Shown piece after piece: positions 11,336 through 18,830 of a stretch of 20,673 nt of DNA (positions are counted from its first letter, which is position 1; every line of letters begins with the position of its first letter). The translations under genes and the position numbers were made by a program. The stretch is from assembly GCA_964606295.1 (NCBI GenBank), contig CAZSFR010000014.1, forward strand, positions 1-20,673. Reading direction: 5' to 3'. Below the pieces are notes generated by a model. The model made no database searches. It worked only from the letters and a program-made list of their open reading frames with translations, and was not told the DNA's origin. The stretch comes from JAGOPB01 sp964606295 (GTDB lineage Bacteria > Patescibacteriota > Minisyncoccia > Phycocordibacterales > UBA9973).

Positions 11336-12856
11336 CTACCGAGCGTATTCTATAACTCTCGATTCACGAATGACGATCACCTTGATCTCACCAGGATACT
11401 TGAGCTCTTGTTCGATGCGAAGAGCAATATTGCGTGCAAGTTCTTTCGCCTCGATGTCAGTCACTTGTTCGGGGAAGACGAATGCGCGTACCTCGCGACC
11501 CGCCGAGAGAGCGTATGTTTTCTCGACACCAGCAAATGAATTCGAGATATTCTCGATGTCCTGCAAACGCTTGATGTATTGTTCGACAGAGTCGCGACGA
11601 GCCCCTGGGCGTCCTCCGGAGATAGCGTCGGCAGCTTGAACGATGTGAGATTCGAGTGTTTCGTATGGATATTCATCGTGGTGACTTCGCATTGCGAGGA
11701 TAATGCGAGGGTCAGCACCGAATTTCTCAAGGATGCGCATACCGATGTTGACGTGCGTACCCTGAACTTCGTGGTCGAGTGCTTTTCCGATGTCGTGAAC
11801 AAGCGCACCTGCTTTTGCGATATAAGGATCAGCGCCAAGCTCTTCTGCTATCATGCCTGCGATGTGAGACATTTCCACTGAGTGTTGAAGAACATTTTGT
11901 CCGTATGATGTACGGAAGAAAAGACGTCCGATGATAGCGACGAGTCGTGGATCGAAGTTGAAGATACCGCATTCATAGACGGCCTCCTCTCCTTTTTGTT
12001 TGATGATCTTGTTGATTTCACCTTTCGCTTTCTCCACCTCTTCTTCTATCTTGGCTGGCTGGATACGTCCGTCGAGGATGAGGCTCTCGAGAGCAAATCG
12101 GGCAATCTGACGGCGGACAGGGTCGTGAGCAGAGATGATGATAGCTCCAGGTGTCTCATCGACGATAAGCTCAACTCCAGCAGAGCGTTCAAATGCTTTG
12201 ATATTGCGTCCTTCTTTGCCGATAATCTTGCCTTTGATTTCATCTGAAACAATAGGTACGGATGTCGTCATGATTTCATGAACAACAGAACCTGCGTATC
12301 GCTGAATTGATGTCACCAAGATTTCTTTGGCACGCATCTCGAGCTTCTCTGTGTTTTCTCGCTCAAGTTTCTGGAGTCGTATAAGCAAATCTTCTTCATA
12401 TCTCTTGCGTGCATCTTCCATCAAACTTTCTCGAGCCTCTTCTTGAGAGAGTCGCGCGACCTTCTCGAGTGCAGACACTTTCTCTGTTTCCAATGCCTCC
12501 ACCTTCTCTTTCGCTTCCTTCACTTCCTCTATCTTCTTTTTGATATTTTCTACTTCTTTGTCTATATCATGCTGACGCTCGTCGAGAAAGCCTTCTTTTT
12601 TGATAAGGCGCTCTTCTGTTCTTTTCCACTCTGTTTCTTTCTCCTTTTCTACCTTCTTTACTTCTTCGTGCGAGTTGAGTTCTTTTGTCTTCGCTTCAGC
12701 AACTATTTTTTGAGCTTCTTCTTTTGCTGCAACAAGAAGCTGTTTGACCTCAAGCTCAATAGACCCCTTTTTTCCGAGGGATATAATGAGACGGAGAAAG
12801 TATCCTACGCCAGTTCCCGCAACGAGTGCGACGATGGCTATTATTATTGTTTTCAT
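11336..12856 (-). CDS. rny: Ribonuclease Y
   Basis: This 506-aa membrane-anchored endoribonuclease initiates mRNA decay. Residues 3-26 are the N-terminal membrane helix (IIIAIVALVAGTGVGYFLRL). Residues 35-190 are a long charged coiled coil. The KH RNA-binding domain has its GKIIGKEGRNI loop at 209-219. The HD domain has QHSVEMSHIAG (324-334) and the metal-binding His-Asp in ALVHDIGKALDHE (351-363). The C-terminus ends VIVIRESRVIEYAR. Length and domain order match the family. ATG 12856 (MKTIII) is preferred over the open ATG at 12880 because RNase Y starts directly with the membrane helix. The stop is TAG. It is a single-gene unit with its own terminator, and it is divergent from the gene at 13193. 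Confidence 0.96.
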   Translation of the reverse strand: MKTIIIAIVALVAGTGVGYFLRLIISLGKKGSIELEVKQLLVAAKEEAQKIVAEAKTKELNSHEEVKKVEKEKETEWKRTEERLIKKEGFLDERQHDIDKEVENIKKKIEEVKEAKEKVEALETEKVSALEKVARLSQEEARESLMEDARKRYEEDLLIRLQKLERENTEKLEMRAKEILVTSIQRYAGSVVHEIMTTSVPIVSDEIKGKIIGKEGRNIKAFERSAGVELIVDETPGAIIISAHDPVRRQIARFALESLILDGRIQPAKIEEEVEKAKGEINKIIKQKGEEAVYECGIFNFDPRLVAIIGRLFFRTSYGQNVLQHSVEMSHIAGMIAEELGADPYIAKAGALVHDIGKALDHEVQGTHVNIGMRILEKFGADPRIILAMRSHHDEYPYETLESHIVQAADAISGGRPGARRDSVEQYIKRLQDIENISNSFAGVEKTYALSAGREVRAFVFPEQVTDIEAKELARNIALRIEQELKYPGEIKVIVIRESRVIEYAR

Positions 12857-13051
12857 AATGTGGCTTATTATTTGTGCCACGCCAAAAGGCTCAAGCTAAT
12901 TGCTCGCGAAATGCTGAATGAGAGATAGGGTATAAATAAAAGTCATAAATTCAGTCTTTCGAGTCCTTCTACCGTGACAGACGTTAACTCATAAGATATT
13001 TTCATACTAGCAGATGGTGGGAGAGAAGTCGAGGGAAATGGAGGGGATTTG

Positions 13052-13124
13052 ACCCGGTAGTGAGACTTGACGAAGCACCGAGTGCATTCGCCTAAGCGGA
13101 TATCACCAAGCTCTACTACCGGGT
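13052..13124. other. Large inverted repeat in the rny / 13193 intergenic region
   Basis: The 336 bases between the two divergent starts hold no convincing gene. ACCCGGTAGT (13052-13061) pairs perfectly with ACTACCGGGT (13115-13124), extended by CTTG/CAAG. Inside are CGAA-GCAC/GTGC-ATTCG (about 13070-13090) and CGCCTAAGCGG. A CGCC-AATA-GGCG hairpin follows near 13135-13147. It could be a small RNA or the rny leader. It was checked against tRNA shape and does not fit. Confidence 0.5.
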
Positions 13125-13192
13125 TGACAGGGAGCGCCAATAGGCGTAGAGTTTTGATAATTGTATTCACACATTAAAATCTCCAACATAGT

Positions 13193-13936
13193 ATGAAAAA
13201 CTACCCAAACGATTACCCAAATGCGGACATGGACGTGTCTGAAAAAAGCGCAAGAATGTCTCGAATAGTAGGAGCAGTTCTACTCATCATGATATTCATT
13301 TTGATTTTTTTAAACATTCGCCATGAAAGCGAAGATGAAGTAAAAATGGATTCTGTCTCAAAAGTGCAGAAACATTTTCTTATTTATTTCAATCCTGACA
13401 ATACTTCGAAAATACTTACAGACCCTGAGTATTGTGAAAAGATGAAGTTGATTCCTGATACATTGAATCCTGAAAGGGAAACATATTTCACTTTAAATGG
13501 TGACATAGCCCCCTTCTATTTTGATACAATTTTCGGGTTCAATCCGACCTGCGGTACTTTCAGAAACCCAAAATTTATAGAAGGTGTAAAGGAAGGGGAT
13601 TGGGTGCGATTTTATGACAAAGAGATCGGACCAGCACAGTATTTCTTTTCTCAGTTGACCAAAGACCCTGCGCAGACGAGCTGGTGGTATTATGGATCTT
13701 TTTCATCATACAAAACTTTGAGTGAGGGAATCATTTCTTGTGCTGGCACTAGTCGAGTCTGGAAACAGAAATTTGAGGATATGATGACTCATGGAATCGT
13801 GGATGCTGGTGAAGAAAAGAGCATGAGCTCGATAGAGATAAGTATGGCGCTCTATCGTGAGTATGAATACGCAAGCTCTCGTGAAATTATTTCAAAAGAG
13901 CAAGCGTATGAGGAAATAATAAATATAGGATATTGA
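13193..13936 (+). CDS. Membrane-anchored extracytoplasmic protein, unknown
   Basis: This is a 247-aa protein with a cytoplasmic tail (1-24), one membrane helix (25-42, IVGAVLLIMIFILIFLNI) and an outside domain of about 200 residues. That domain has three Cys (EYCEKMKL, NPTCGTFRN, IISCAGTSR), which could form a disulfide, and aromatic-rich stretches (ETYFTLNGDIAPFYFDTIFG, TSWWYYGSFSSYKT). No family is recognised. The C-terminal segment MSSIEISMALYREYEYA resembles MSVIDIQEALIAYRKAFE in the next gene, so the two are probably distant paralogs. A terminator follows, so they are separate units. No Shine-Dalgarno is seen before ATG 13193. Stop is TGA. Confidence 0.75.
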   Translation: MKNYPNDYPNADMDVSEKSARMSRIVGAVLLIMIFILIFLNIRHESEDEVKMDSVSKVQKHFLIYFNPDNTSKILTDPEYCEKMKLIPDTLNPERETYFTLNGDIAPFYFDTIFGFNPTCGTFRNPKFIEGVKEGDWVRFYDKEIGPAQYFFSQLTKDPAQTSWWYYGSFSSYKTLSEGIISCAGTSRVWKQKFEDMMTHGIVDAGEEKSMSSIEISMALYREYEYASSREIISKEQAYEEIINIGY

Positions 13937-13945
13937 AAATTTTAG

Positions 13946-13970
13946 GCTGATCGAAAGGTCAGCTTTTTTT
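13946..13970 (+). terminator. Intrinsic terminator
   Basis: GCTGATC, loop GAAA, GGTCAGC followed by seven T, ten bases past the stop of the 247-aa gene. Confidence 0.85.
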
Positions 13971-14046
13971 GTTGAGAGCGGTGGGTTGACGAAATGCCAG
14001 ATTGGTAGTATTGTGCATGACAATAATCGAACCTTAAAAAAAAAAA

Positions 14047-14640
14047 ATGAAAAAAGAGAATGACGTTTGGATGGTAATCTTTATCATAGTTGCCATTCTA
14101 TCTTTCGGGTTTAGTGTGGCAGGTCACACACAAATTGTTTCAGATGACACCTGTATTGTGCTTTCTGAAAGATATCCAGAAGTTGCGTCATTTGGTGAAG
14201 GGCAATACTTTTGGATCAACCATTATCCGATGCCAGGATACTACGCGATAGGTGACTCCGATTATGTAGAGACATGCGATATTCCCTCGATTATGTCGTT
14301 TCAAGGGATTCAGAAAGCCGGCAGGGTGTATGCAATGCTGGAGGACTTTGGAGAAATTTTCTTCGACACGTCCGATGTCACTCCTTATCCTGCACTGACG
14401 CTTCGATGGAAAGAGGCAGAATTTGAAAATAATACATGTCTTTGGAACGCAATAAAGTCCGCACTGTCGTTTGAGGATACGAACAATGAGTTCTATCACA
14501 ACCTGCAAGGACATATCATTGTAGATATTATCCGCGATATGTATGCAAATAACTTTGTGGTAAAGGACGCAGAGCACATGTCGGTAATCGACATTCAGGA
14601 GGCTCTGATTGCATATCGCAAAGCATTTGAAACTCGATAA
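14047..14640 (+). CDS. Membrane-anchored extracytoplasmic protein, unknown (paralog of previous)
   Basis: This is a 197-aa protein with a short charged start (MKKENDV), one membrane helix at 8-27 (WMVIFIIVAILSFGFSVAG) and an outside domain containing three Cys (SDDTCIVL, ETCDIPSI, NNTCLWNA). The last 22 residues (HMSVIDIQEALIAYRKAFET) resemble the C-terminus of the gene at 13193. No family is recognised. ATG 14047 follows a run of A residues (AAAAAAAAAATG) with no Shine-Dalgarno. It is flanked by terminators on both sides and so is transcribed alone. Confidence 0.75.
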   Translation: MKKENDVWMVIFIIVAILSFGFSVAGHTQIVSDDTCIVLSERYPEVASFGEGQYFWINHYPMPGYYAIGDSDYVETCDIPSIMSFQGIQKAGRVYAMLEDFGEIFFDTSDVTPYPALTLRWKEAEFENNTCLWNAIKSALSFEDTNNEFYHNLQGHIIVDIIRDMYANNFVVKDAEHMSVIDIQEALIAYRKAFETR

Positions 14641-14647
14641 AACATAT

Positions 14648-14680
14648 TTCCGTTCAGAATATTTCTGGACGGAATTTTTT
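14648..14680 (+). terminator. Intrinsic terminator
   Basis: TTCCGTTCAGA pairs with TCTGGACGGAA (11 pairs, one wobble) and is followed by TTTTTT. It ends the 197-aa gene. Confidence 0.85.
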
Positions 14681-14686
14681 ATATCA

Positions 14687-14708
14687 AAAAACGCCCGAAG
14701 GCGTTTTT
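14687..14708 (-). terminator. Intrinsic terminator of clpP (bidirectional form)
   Basis: AAAAACGCC, loop CGAA, GGCGTTTTT. On the minus strand it lies 15 bases past the clpP stop. Confidence 0.8.
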
Positions 14709-14722
14709 GTAGATTATTTCTG

Positions 14723-15313
14723 CTACTTTATCGTCGGAGCTTTGTCGAGGATCGCATCGATGACACCGTATTTCTTGGCTTCATCAGCGCTCATGTAGTA
14801 GTCGCGGTCAGAATCCTTCTCAATCTGCGCAGATGTTTTCCCAGTATTTTTTGCAAGAATGTTATTGAGCTTTTCTTTAATCTTGAGGATATGGCGTGCA
14901 ACGATCTCTATATCAGACGCCTGTCCTTCAGCACCACCCATGACCTGGTGAATCATGACTTCGGAGTTTGGAAGACAAAAACGCTTTCCTTTTTGTCCGG
15001 ACGAGAGGATGACAGCAGCAGCAGACGCTGCGATGCCGATACAGATGGTCGATACATCCGGCTTGATATAGTTCATAGTGTCGAATATTGCCATAGCAGA
15101 TGAGACTGATCCGCCTGGAGAGTTGATATAGAGCATTATGTCCTTTTTTGGATCTTCGTTTGCAAGGAAAATAAGCTGTGCAATCACGATGTTCGCTGTA
15201 TGGTCGTCGATGGAGCCAGAGAGCATGATGATACGGTCACGTAAAAGGCGAGAGTAGATGTCGTACGCCCGTTCGCCAAATTGTGATTTTTCTATGACTG
15301 TAGGAATAAGCAT
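14723..15313 (-). CDS. clpP: ATP-dependent Clp protease proteolytic subunit
   Basis: This 196-aa serine protease assembles as a tetradecameric chamber and degrades substrates unfolded by ClpX or ClpC. The catalytic triad is visible: Ser97 in GIAASAAAVILSSG, His122 in MIHQVMGG and Asp171 in SDRDYYMSADEAKKYG. The family motif INSPGGSV is at 63-70. The start MLIPTVIEKSQFGERAYDIY matches mature-like ClpP N-termini, with essentially no propeptide. The gene lies downstream of tig with about 70 bases between, an order common in bacteria (tig-clpP). No clpX is in the window. Confidence 0.96.
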   Translation of the reverse strand: MLIPTVIEKSQFGERAYDIYSRLLRDRIIMLSGSIDDHTANIVIAQLIFLANEDPKKDIMLYINSPGGSVSSAMAIFDTMNYIKPDVSTICIGIAASAAAVILSSGQKGKRFCLPNSEVMIHQVMGGAEGQASDIEIVARHILKIKEKLNNILAKNTGKTSAQIEKDSDRDYYMSADEAKKYGVIDAILDKAPTIK

Positions 15314-15385
15314 AACAACTAATGAAAAATAAAAAATTAATAATGAAAAATTATCTCTATAGCCACAAACTCCATAATAGCACGA

Positions 15386-16435
15386 TTAGAGGCTTTCGAG
15401 GAATTCGATAACTTTCTGATTGAGCATGAAGTGCATAACATAATCGCGGGCGCGAATCGGGTCAACATCTTTGTACATCTTCATGAGCATTTCAACCTCC
15501 TTGTCCACTTTCTCCGCGTCCGGGACGATATTCTCCTTTTTCGCGATTGCGTCAATGATAAGCTCTCCTTTCGCACGTTTCCTCGCATCAGTTTCCCATT
15601 CGCTTTTGATCGCAGTCTCATCTTTTTTGAGAGTCGCGAGATAGTCTTCGAGTTTGAGTCCTGACTGTTCGATGTCGCCTCGCAAACGCGCGAACATGCG
15701 ATCGAGTTCTATATCAATCAGCATACGAGGAACTTCGATTACAGTTTCTTCGATGAGCTTTTCGGTTATTGCGATGCGACGCTTTTCTTTGGCGATTCGT
15801 TCGCGCTCGAGTACAATGTTCTCTTTTATCTTCGCGCGAAATGCATCGACATTTTCAAATGCACCAAGAGTTTTCACAAATGCGTCATCAACGGCTGGCA
15901 AATCCTCGTCCTTGATTTCTGGATGTTTGTGTTCTTTTTGTTCGTCCGGAGAAAGTGCGATGTGCACATCTTCATGCGCTCGCATGCGACGAATTTCCAA
16001 AATTGTTTTCTCGATATCTTCATCGGTGACATCGAGAGCTTTTTCTGCAGAGATCTTTTTTGCAATCTGTGCGTAATCGGGGAGCTCAATTTCTGGAACG
16101 ACGGCAGTTTTGATTTTGAAAACAAGCGGATTGCCGCGAGCAATCTTGAGGATAGTTATCTCGGGTCTGCCGATAGCGTCAATACCTGTCTCTTTCAATA
16201 TATTTGGATATGCATTTCCAATCGCCATCTCTGCCATTTCTTCGAGAAGCGCCATCTCGCCGATTTTGTTGATAACGAGGTTTTTTGGAGCAGTTCCTTT
16301 GCGGAAGCCGTCAATCTCTATGTTTTGGTTGATGCGAGCGAAAGCCTTGTCCTCATAAGAAAGAAATATTTCGGAAGAAATCTCATCTTCAATTTCAATA
16401 ATGCTATCAGGGAGTTTGTTCACTTTTGTATTCAT
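15386..16435 (-). CDS. tig: Trigger factor lacking the PPIase domain
   Basis: This ribosome-associated chaperone binds nascent chains at the exit tunnel. The N-terminal ribosome-binding domain carries the signature GFRKGTAP (43-50) within NIEIDGFRKGTAPKNLVINK. The substrate-binding C-domain runs from about residue 125 to 349, with DDAFVKTLGAFENVDAFRAK and EVPRMLIDIELDRMFARLRG. The protein is 349 aa against about 430 in typical bacteria. The FKBP-type prolyl isomerase domain is missing: after VVPEIELPDYAQIAKK the sequence passes through a short charged linker (HEDVHIALSPDEQKEHKHPE) into the C-domain. Shortened trigger factors are known in reduced genomes. It lies directly upstream of clpP, consistent with co-transcription. 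Confidence 0.92.
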   Translation of the reverse strand: MNTKVNKLPDSIIEIEDEISSEIFLSYEDKAFARINQNIEIDGFRKGTAPKNLVINKIGEMALLEEMAEMAIGNAYPNILKETGIDAIGRPEITILKIARGNPLVFKIKTAVVPEIELPDYAQIAKKISAEKALDVTDEDIEKTILEIRRMRAHEDVHIALSPDEQKEHKHPEIKDEDLPAVDDAFVKTLGAFENVDAFRAKIKENIVLERERIAKEKRRIAITEKLIEETVIEVPRMLIDIELDRMFARLRGDIEQSGLKLEDYLATLKKDETAIKSEWETDARKRAKGELIIDAIAKKENIVPDAEKVDKEVEMLMKMYKDVDPIRARDYVMHFMLNQKVIEFLESL

Positions 16436-16475
16436 ATTGACCGAGTTTACAGGGCGAACGACTTTTTGTCAAAAC

Positions 16476-16503
16476 AAAACACCATCGAGAAGGATGGTGT
16501 TTT
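16476..16503. terminator. Intrinsic terminator upstream of tig, ending the 102-aa gene
   Basis: AAAACACCATC, loop GAGAAG, GATGGTGTTTT, 11 perfect pairs. On the minus strand it lies 20 bases past the stop of the 102-aa gene. Confidence 0.8.
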
Positions 16504-16523
16504 GAGACGTGGCAATTTTTTCT

Positions 16524-16832
16524 CTACTGCAATTGAGTGTCCATTTGGTCGAAGTCGAGAGAGTTGATATCTGTCTCTATACTTCCCAAATCATCCGACG
16601 CATTGTCGAGTGTTTCTGTGTCAGTCGTCGTTTGGACGTTTACTGTATCGCTATCATCATAAACCGTGTCAGCCTCCCTCAGGATAAATATCGCTGCTAG
16701 TATGATAATAATAATGATGATGAGCGACCAGACAAGACCTTTGTGAGAGTGATGCATCGGCGCACCTGTATTTGCTCCGCTCATCGGAGGCGTACCTCCT
16801 TGGTTGGTGTTTGGTGTTGTGTTGTTGTCCAT
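16524..16832 (-). CDS. Small single-helix membrane protein, unknown
   Basis: This is a 102-aa protein. The N-terminal 30 residues are polar and Asn/Thr/Pro-rich (MDNNTTPNTNQGGTPPMSG). One helix at 33-51 is mostly Ile (LVWSLIIIIIIILAAIFIL). The acidic, Thr-rich tail (SDTVNVQTTTDTETLDNASD) probably lies outside the membrane. A His cluster (MHHSHKG) precedes the helix. No family is recognised. It follows the secreted protein at 16868 by 35 bases, and both are oriented toward the terminator at 16476-16503, so they may share a transcript. Confidence 0.7.
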   Translation of the reverse strand: MDNNTTPNTNQGGTPPMSGANTGAPMHHSHKGLVWSLIIIIIIILAAIFILREADTVYDDSDTVNVQTTTDTETLDNASDDLGSIETDINSLDFDQMDTQLQ

Positions 16833-16867
16833 ATGTGTTTTATTTTGCTACTTTTTATAATAAATAA

Positions 16868-17662
16868 TTATTGCGTCGCATCTGTTGGCATGTCGCCATA
16901 TGCGCTCTTGAGTGCCTCGACAACACTCTTCAATGATTCTCGTGCTTCAACCATAGCTGATTTGATTGATTCGCCTGCTACCTTCACTGATTCTTTTGTT
17001 GCAGATTCGCTGTCAAACAAAGTTTTCATTGATTCGAATGCAGTTTTGACTGCGGCAACCTTTTCCTTTGCGATAGTGATATTGCTTTCGATATCAGAAA
17101 CATCTATGCCAGCAGCCTTCATTTTTTCTACACGTGATTCAATGCGTGGAATAATGTTTCCTTCCAAATTGGCTATGCCAACCTGTGCAGCATTTGCAAA
17201 ATGAGCGCGTGCTTCTTTCGGTGTATTGAAGCGATTCTCAGCTGTTCTGTCTTTCATTTCATCTTTGTTTTCTCCCATCTCTTCACGTCGATTGTTTAAG
17301 TTGTCCAATACGGTTGTTCTTCTCTCGAAAAAGTCCCTTTTTAATTCAGAAGATCTAGGATTGACTGACTTCGGTTCATTGCTAATTGAGTCATCATCTG
17401 TTGAATTATCAGAGCTATCGTCACCAGAATCATCGCTCACGTCTTCGTCTGATTCATCCAAATCACTCGCTGAATCCATACCAGAGTCGTCAGTTTCTTC
17501 GACATCGGCTGAACCATCTTCTGATGAGTCGTCGTCATAAGAATCAGATGATTGACTAGAGTCGTCACTTCCTGAGCCTGATTCCGCACGAACATGTTGG
17601 AGGCCAGCGAAAGTGGCTAATCCAAGCATAAGCAATAAAGCAATTAAATATTTTGACTTCAT
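16868..17662 (-). CDS. Secreted Ser/Asp-rich protein with helical C-terminus
   Basis: This is a 264-aa protein. The signal peptide is at 1-26 (MKSKYLIALLLMLGLATFAG, cleavage likely after HVRA). Residues 28-100 are almost only Ser, Asp and Glu (DDSSQSSDSYDDDSSEDG), a disordered acidic stretch. Residues 105-260 are charged amphipathic helices (LDNLNNRREEMGENKDEMK, AGIDVSDIESNITIAKEKV, SIKSAMVEARESLKSVVEAL) and probably form a coiled-coil bundle. No sortase motif or lipobox is seen. Acidic Ser/Asp repeats often bind cations or act as stalks on the surface; that role is inferred. No family name is supported. Confidence 0.75.
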   Translation of the reverse strand: MKSKYLIALLLMLGLATFAGLQHVRAESGSGSDDSSQSSDSYDDDSSEDGSADVEETDDSGMDSASDLDESDEDVSDDSGDDSSDNSTDDDSISNEPKSVNPRSSELKRDFFERRTTVLDNLNNRREEMGENKDEMKDRTAENRFNTPKEARAHFANAAQVGIANLEGNIIPRIESRVEKMKAAGIDVSDIESNITIAKEKVAAVKTAFESMKTLFDSESATKESVKVAGESIKSAMVEARESLKSVVEALKSAYGDMPTDATQ

Positions 17663-17824
17663 ACTTTTAATTAGTTATTAATTAATAAACAAAGCTTGGC
17701 CACAACCATACAAGGTAATGGGCTTCCTATAGTATATAACGAATGGAAGAGGAAAAGTGTGATGGTTGTGAACAACTAAGCTGGTAGAGATAAGTGTAGG
17801 GTCGGTATTTATTTTCCTGAGATT

Positions 17825-17833
17825 TGTGATAAT
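17825..17833 (+). promoter_or_regulatory. Extended -10 promoter of the pyrophosphatase gene
   Basis: TGTGATAAT is an extended -10 (TG-N-GATAAT). Transcription from about 17840 would exclude ATG 17834 and supports ATG 17864 as the start. Confidence 0.55.
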
Positions 17834-17863
17834 ATGAGTTTGTTAAAAATATATTCTATAAAT

Positions 17864-18787
17864 ATGAATGAAACCAAAGTATTTGGGCACCAATCTCCTG
17901 ATACCGATGCCGTCGCTAGTACTATAGTATGGGCTTGGTTTTTGAGAAACCATCGCAAGCTCAATGCAGTGCCATACGTTCTCGGTAGCACCAACAAAGA
18001 AGCGTTGTTTGTTTTGGAAAAATGGGGTTTCACAATGCCTGCTCTTCTTGAAGCAGTTTCAAATGAAGACACGGTAAGTATTGTCGACACTAACAATGCG
18101 GATGAATTGTTTGGAAACATCAACGACACCAACATTATCTCTATTATCGACCACCACAAACTGACTGGAGGACTCAAGACGTCTTCCCCCCTTGAAGTGG
18201 TCATACAACCTTTTGCTTCCACTATGACTGTGATGTTCAACGTTATGAATATTGAGCCAAAAGATTTTCCTCGCGAGATTGCAGGACTTATGCTCTCAGG
18301 AATACTTTCCGATACTCTTGAATTTAGAAGCCCTACAACGACAGATCAAGATAATGAATTGGCAGAAAAACTCGCATTAGTTCTCGGAATTAATATGACT
18401 GAATATGCGAATGAAATGTTCAAGGCTAAATCCGACATATCAGGATTCAGCGATGATGAATTGGTAAAATTGGATTCGAAGGTGTTTGATATAAAAGGAA
18501 AGCAAATTAGAATTTCGGTTGTCGAGACAACTGAGCCTCAGTTCGTCCTTGATCGCTATGAAGGTTTGGTTGATTCAATTGAGAAATTGAAAGTAACTGA
18601 CGGTGTTGATACGGTTCTACTGTTTGTTGTCGATATATTGAATGAACAGGCAACATTGTTTACACGCGAAAACAAAGCGAAGACGATTTCAAAAGAGTCG
18701 TTTGGTGTTGAGGCGGTAAGCGATACGACTATCTTGCCAGGAATAGTTTCTCGCAAAAAACAAATAATACCGATGCTCAGTAAATAA
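17864..18787 (+). CDS. ppaC: Manganese-dependent (family II) inorganic pyrophosphatase
   Basis: This 307-aa enzyme hydrolyses pyrophosphate to phosphate in the cytoplasm, pulling biosynthetic reactions forward. It is a DHH-family protein. Metal ligands are in GHQSPDTDA (8-16), VDTNN (Asp75) and IIDHHKLTGG (DHH 96-98). Asp150, in SGILSDTLEFRSPT, completes the site. The C-terminal DHHA2 domain has the substrate-binding SRKKQIIP (296-303). No CBS or DRTGG regulatory insert is present, and the length is that of the basic form. ATG 17834 adds ten residues but lies next to the -10 box, so 17864 is preferred. It is convergent with nusA; both use the terminator at 18787-18820. Confidence 0.95.
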   Translation: MNETKVFGHQSPDTDAVASTIVWAWFLRNHRKLNAVPYVLGSTNKEALFVLEKWGFTMPALLEAVSNEDTVSIVDTNNADELFGNINDTNIISIIDHHKLTGGLKTSSPLEVVIQPFASTMTVMFNVMNIEPKDFPREIAGLMLSGILSDTLEFRSPTTTDQDNELAEKLALVLGINMTEYANEMFKAKSDISGFSDDELVKLDSKVFDIKGKQIRISVVETTEPQFVLDRYEGLVDSIEKLKVTDGVDTVLLFVVDILNEQATLFTRENKAKTISKESFGVEAVSDTTILPGIVSRKKQIIPMLSK

Positions 18788-18820
18788 ATTAAAAAACCGC
18801 CCTTGGACGGTTTTTTAATT
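18787..18820. terminator. Bidirectional intrinsic terminator
   Basis: AATTAAAAAACCG pairs over 13 bases with CGGTTTTTTAATT around CCCTTGGA. It is placed between the convergent ppaC and nusA genes. Confidence 0.88.
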
Positions 18821-18830
18821 AAGTAAAAAG

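Noticed and set aside
13030..13130. tRNA-like stem with GGTCAAATCCCC on the minus strand
   Set aside because: No 7-bp acceptor stem, no regular anticodon arm and no 5-bp T stem could be drawn around it.
12943..13170. 75-codon minus frame upstream of rny
   Set aside because: It is built across the inverted repeat at 13052-13124, and its composition and lack of start context do not support a protein.
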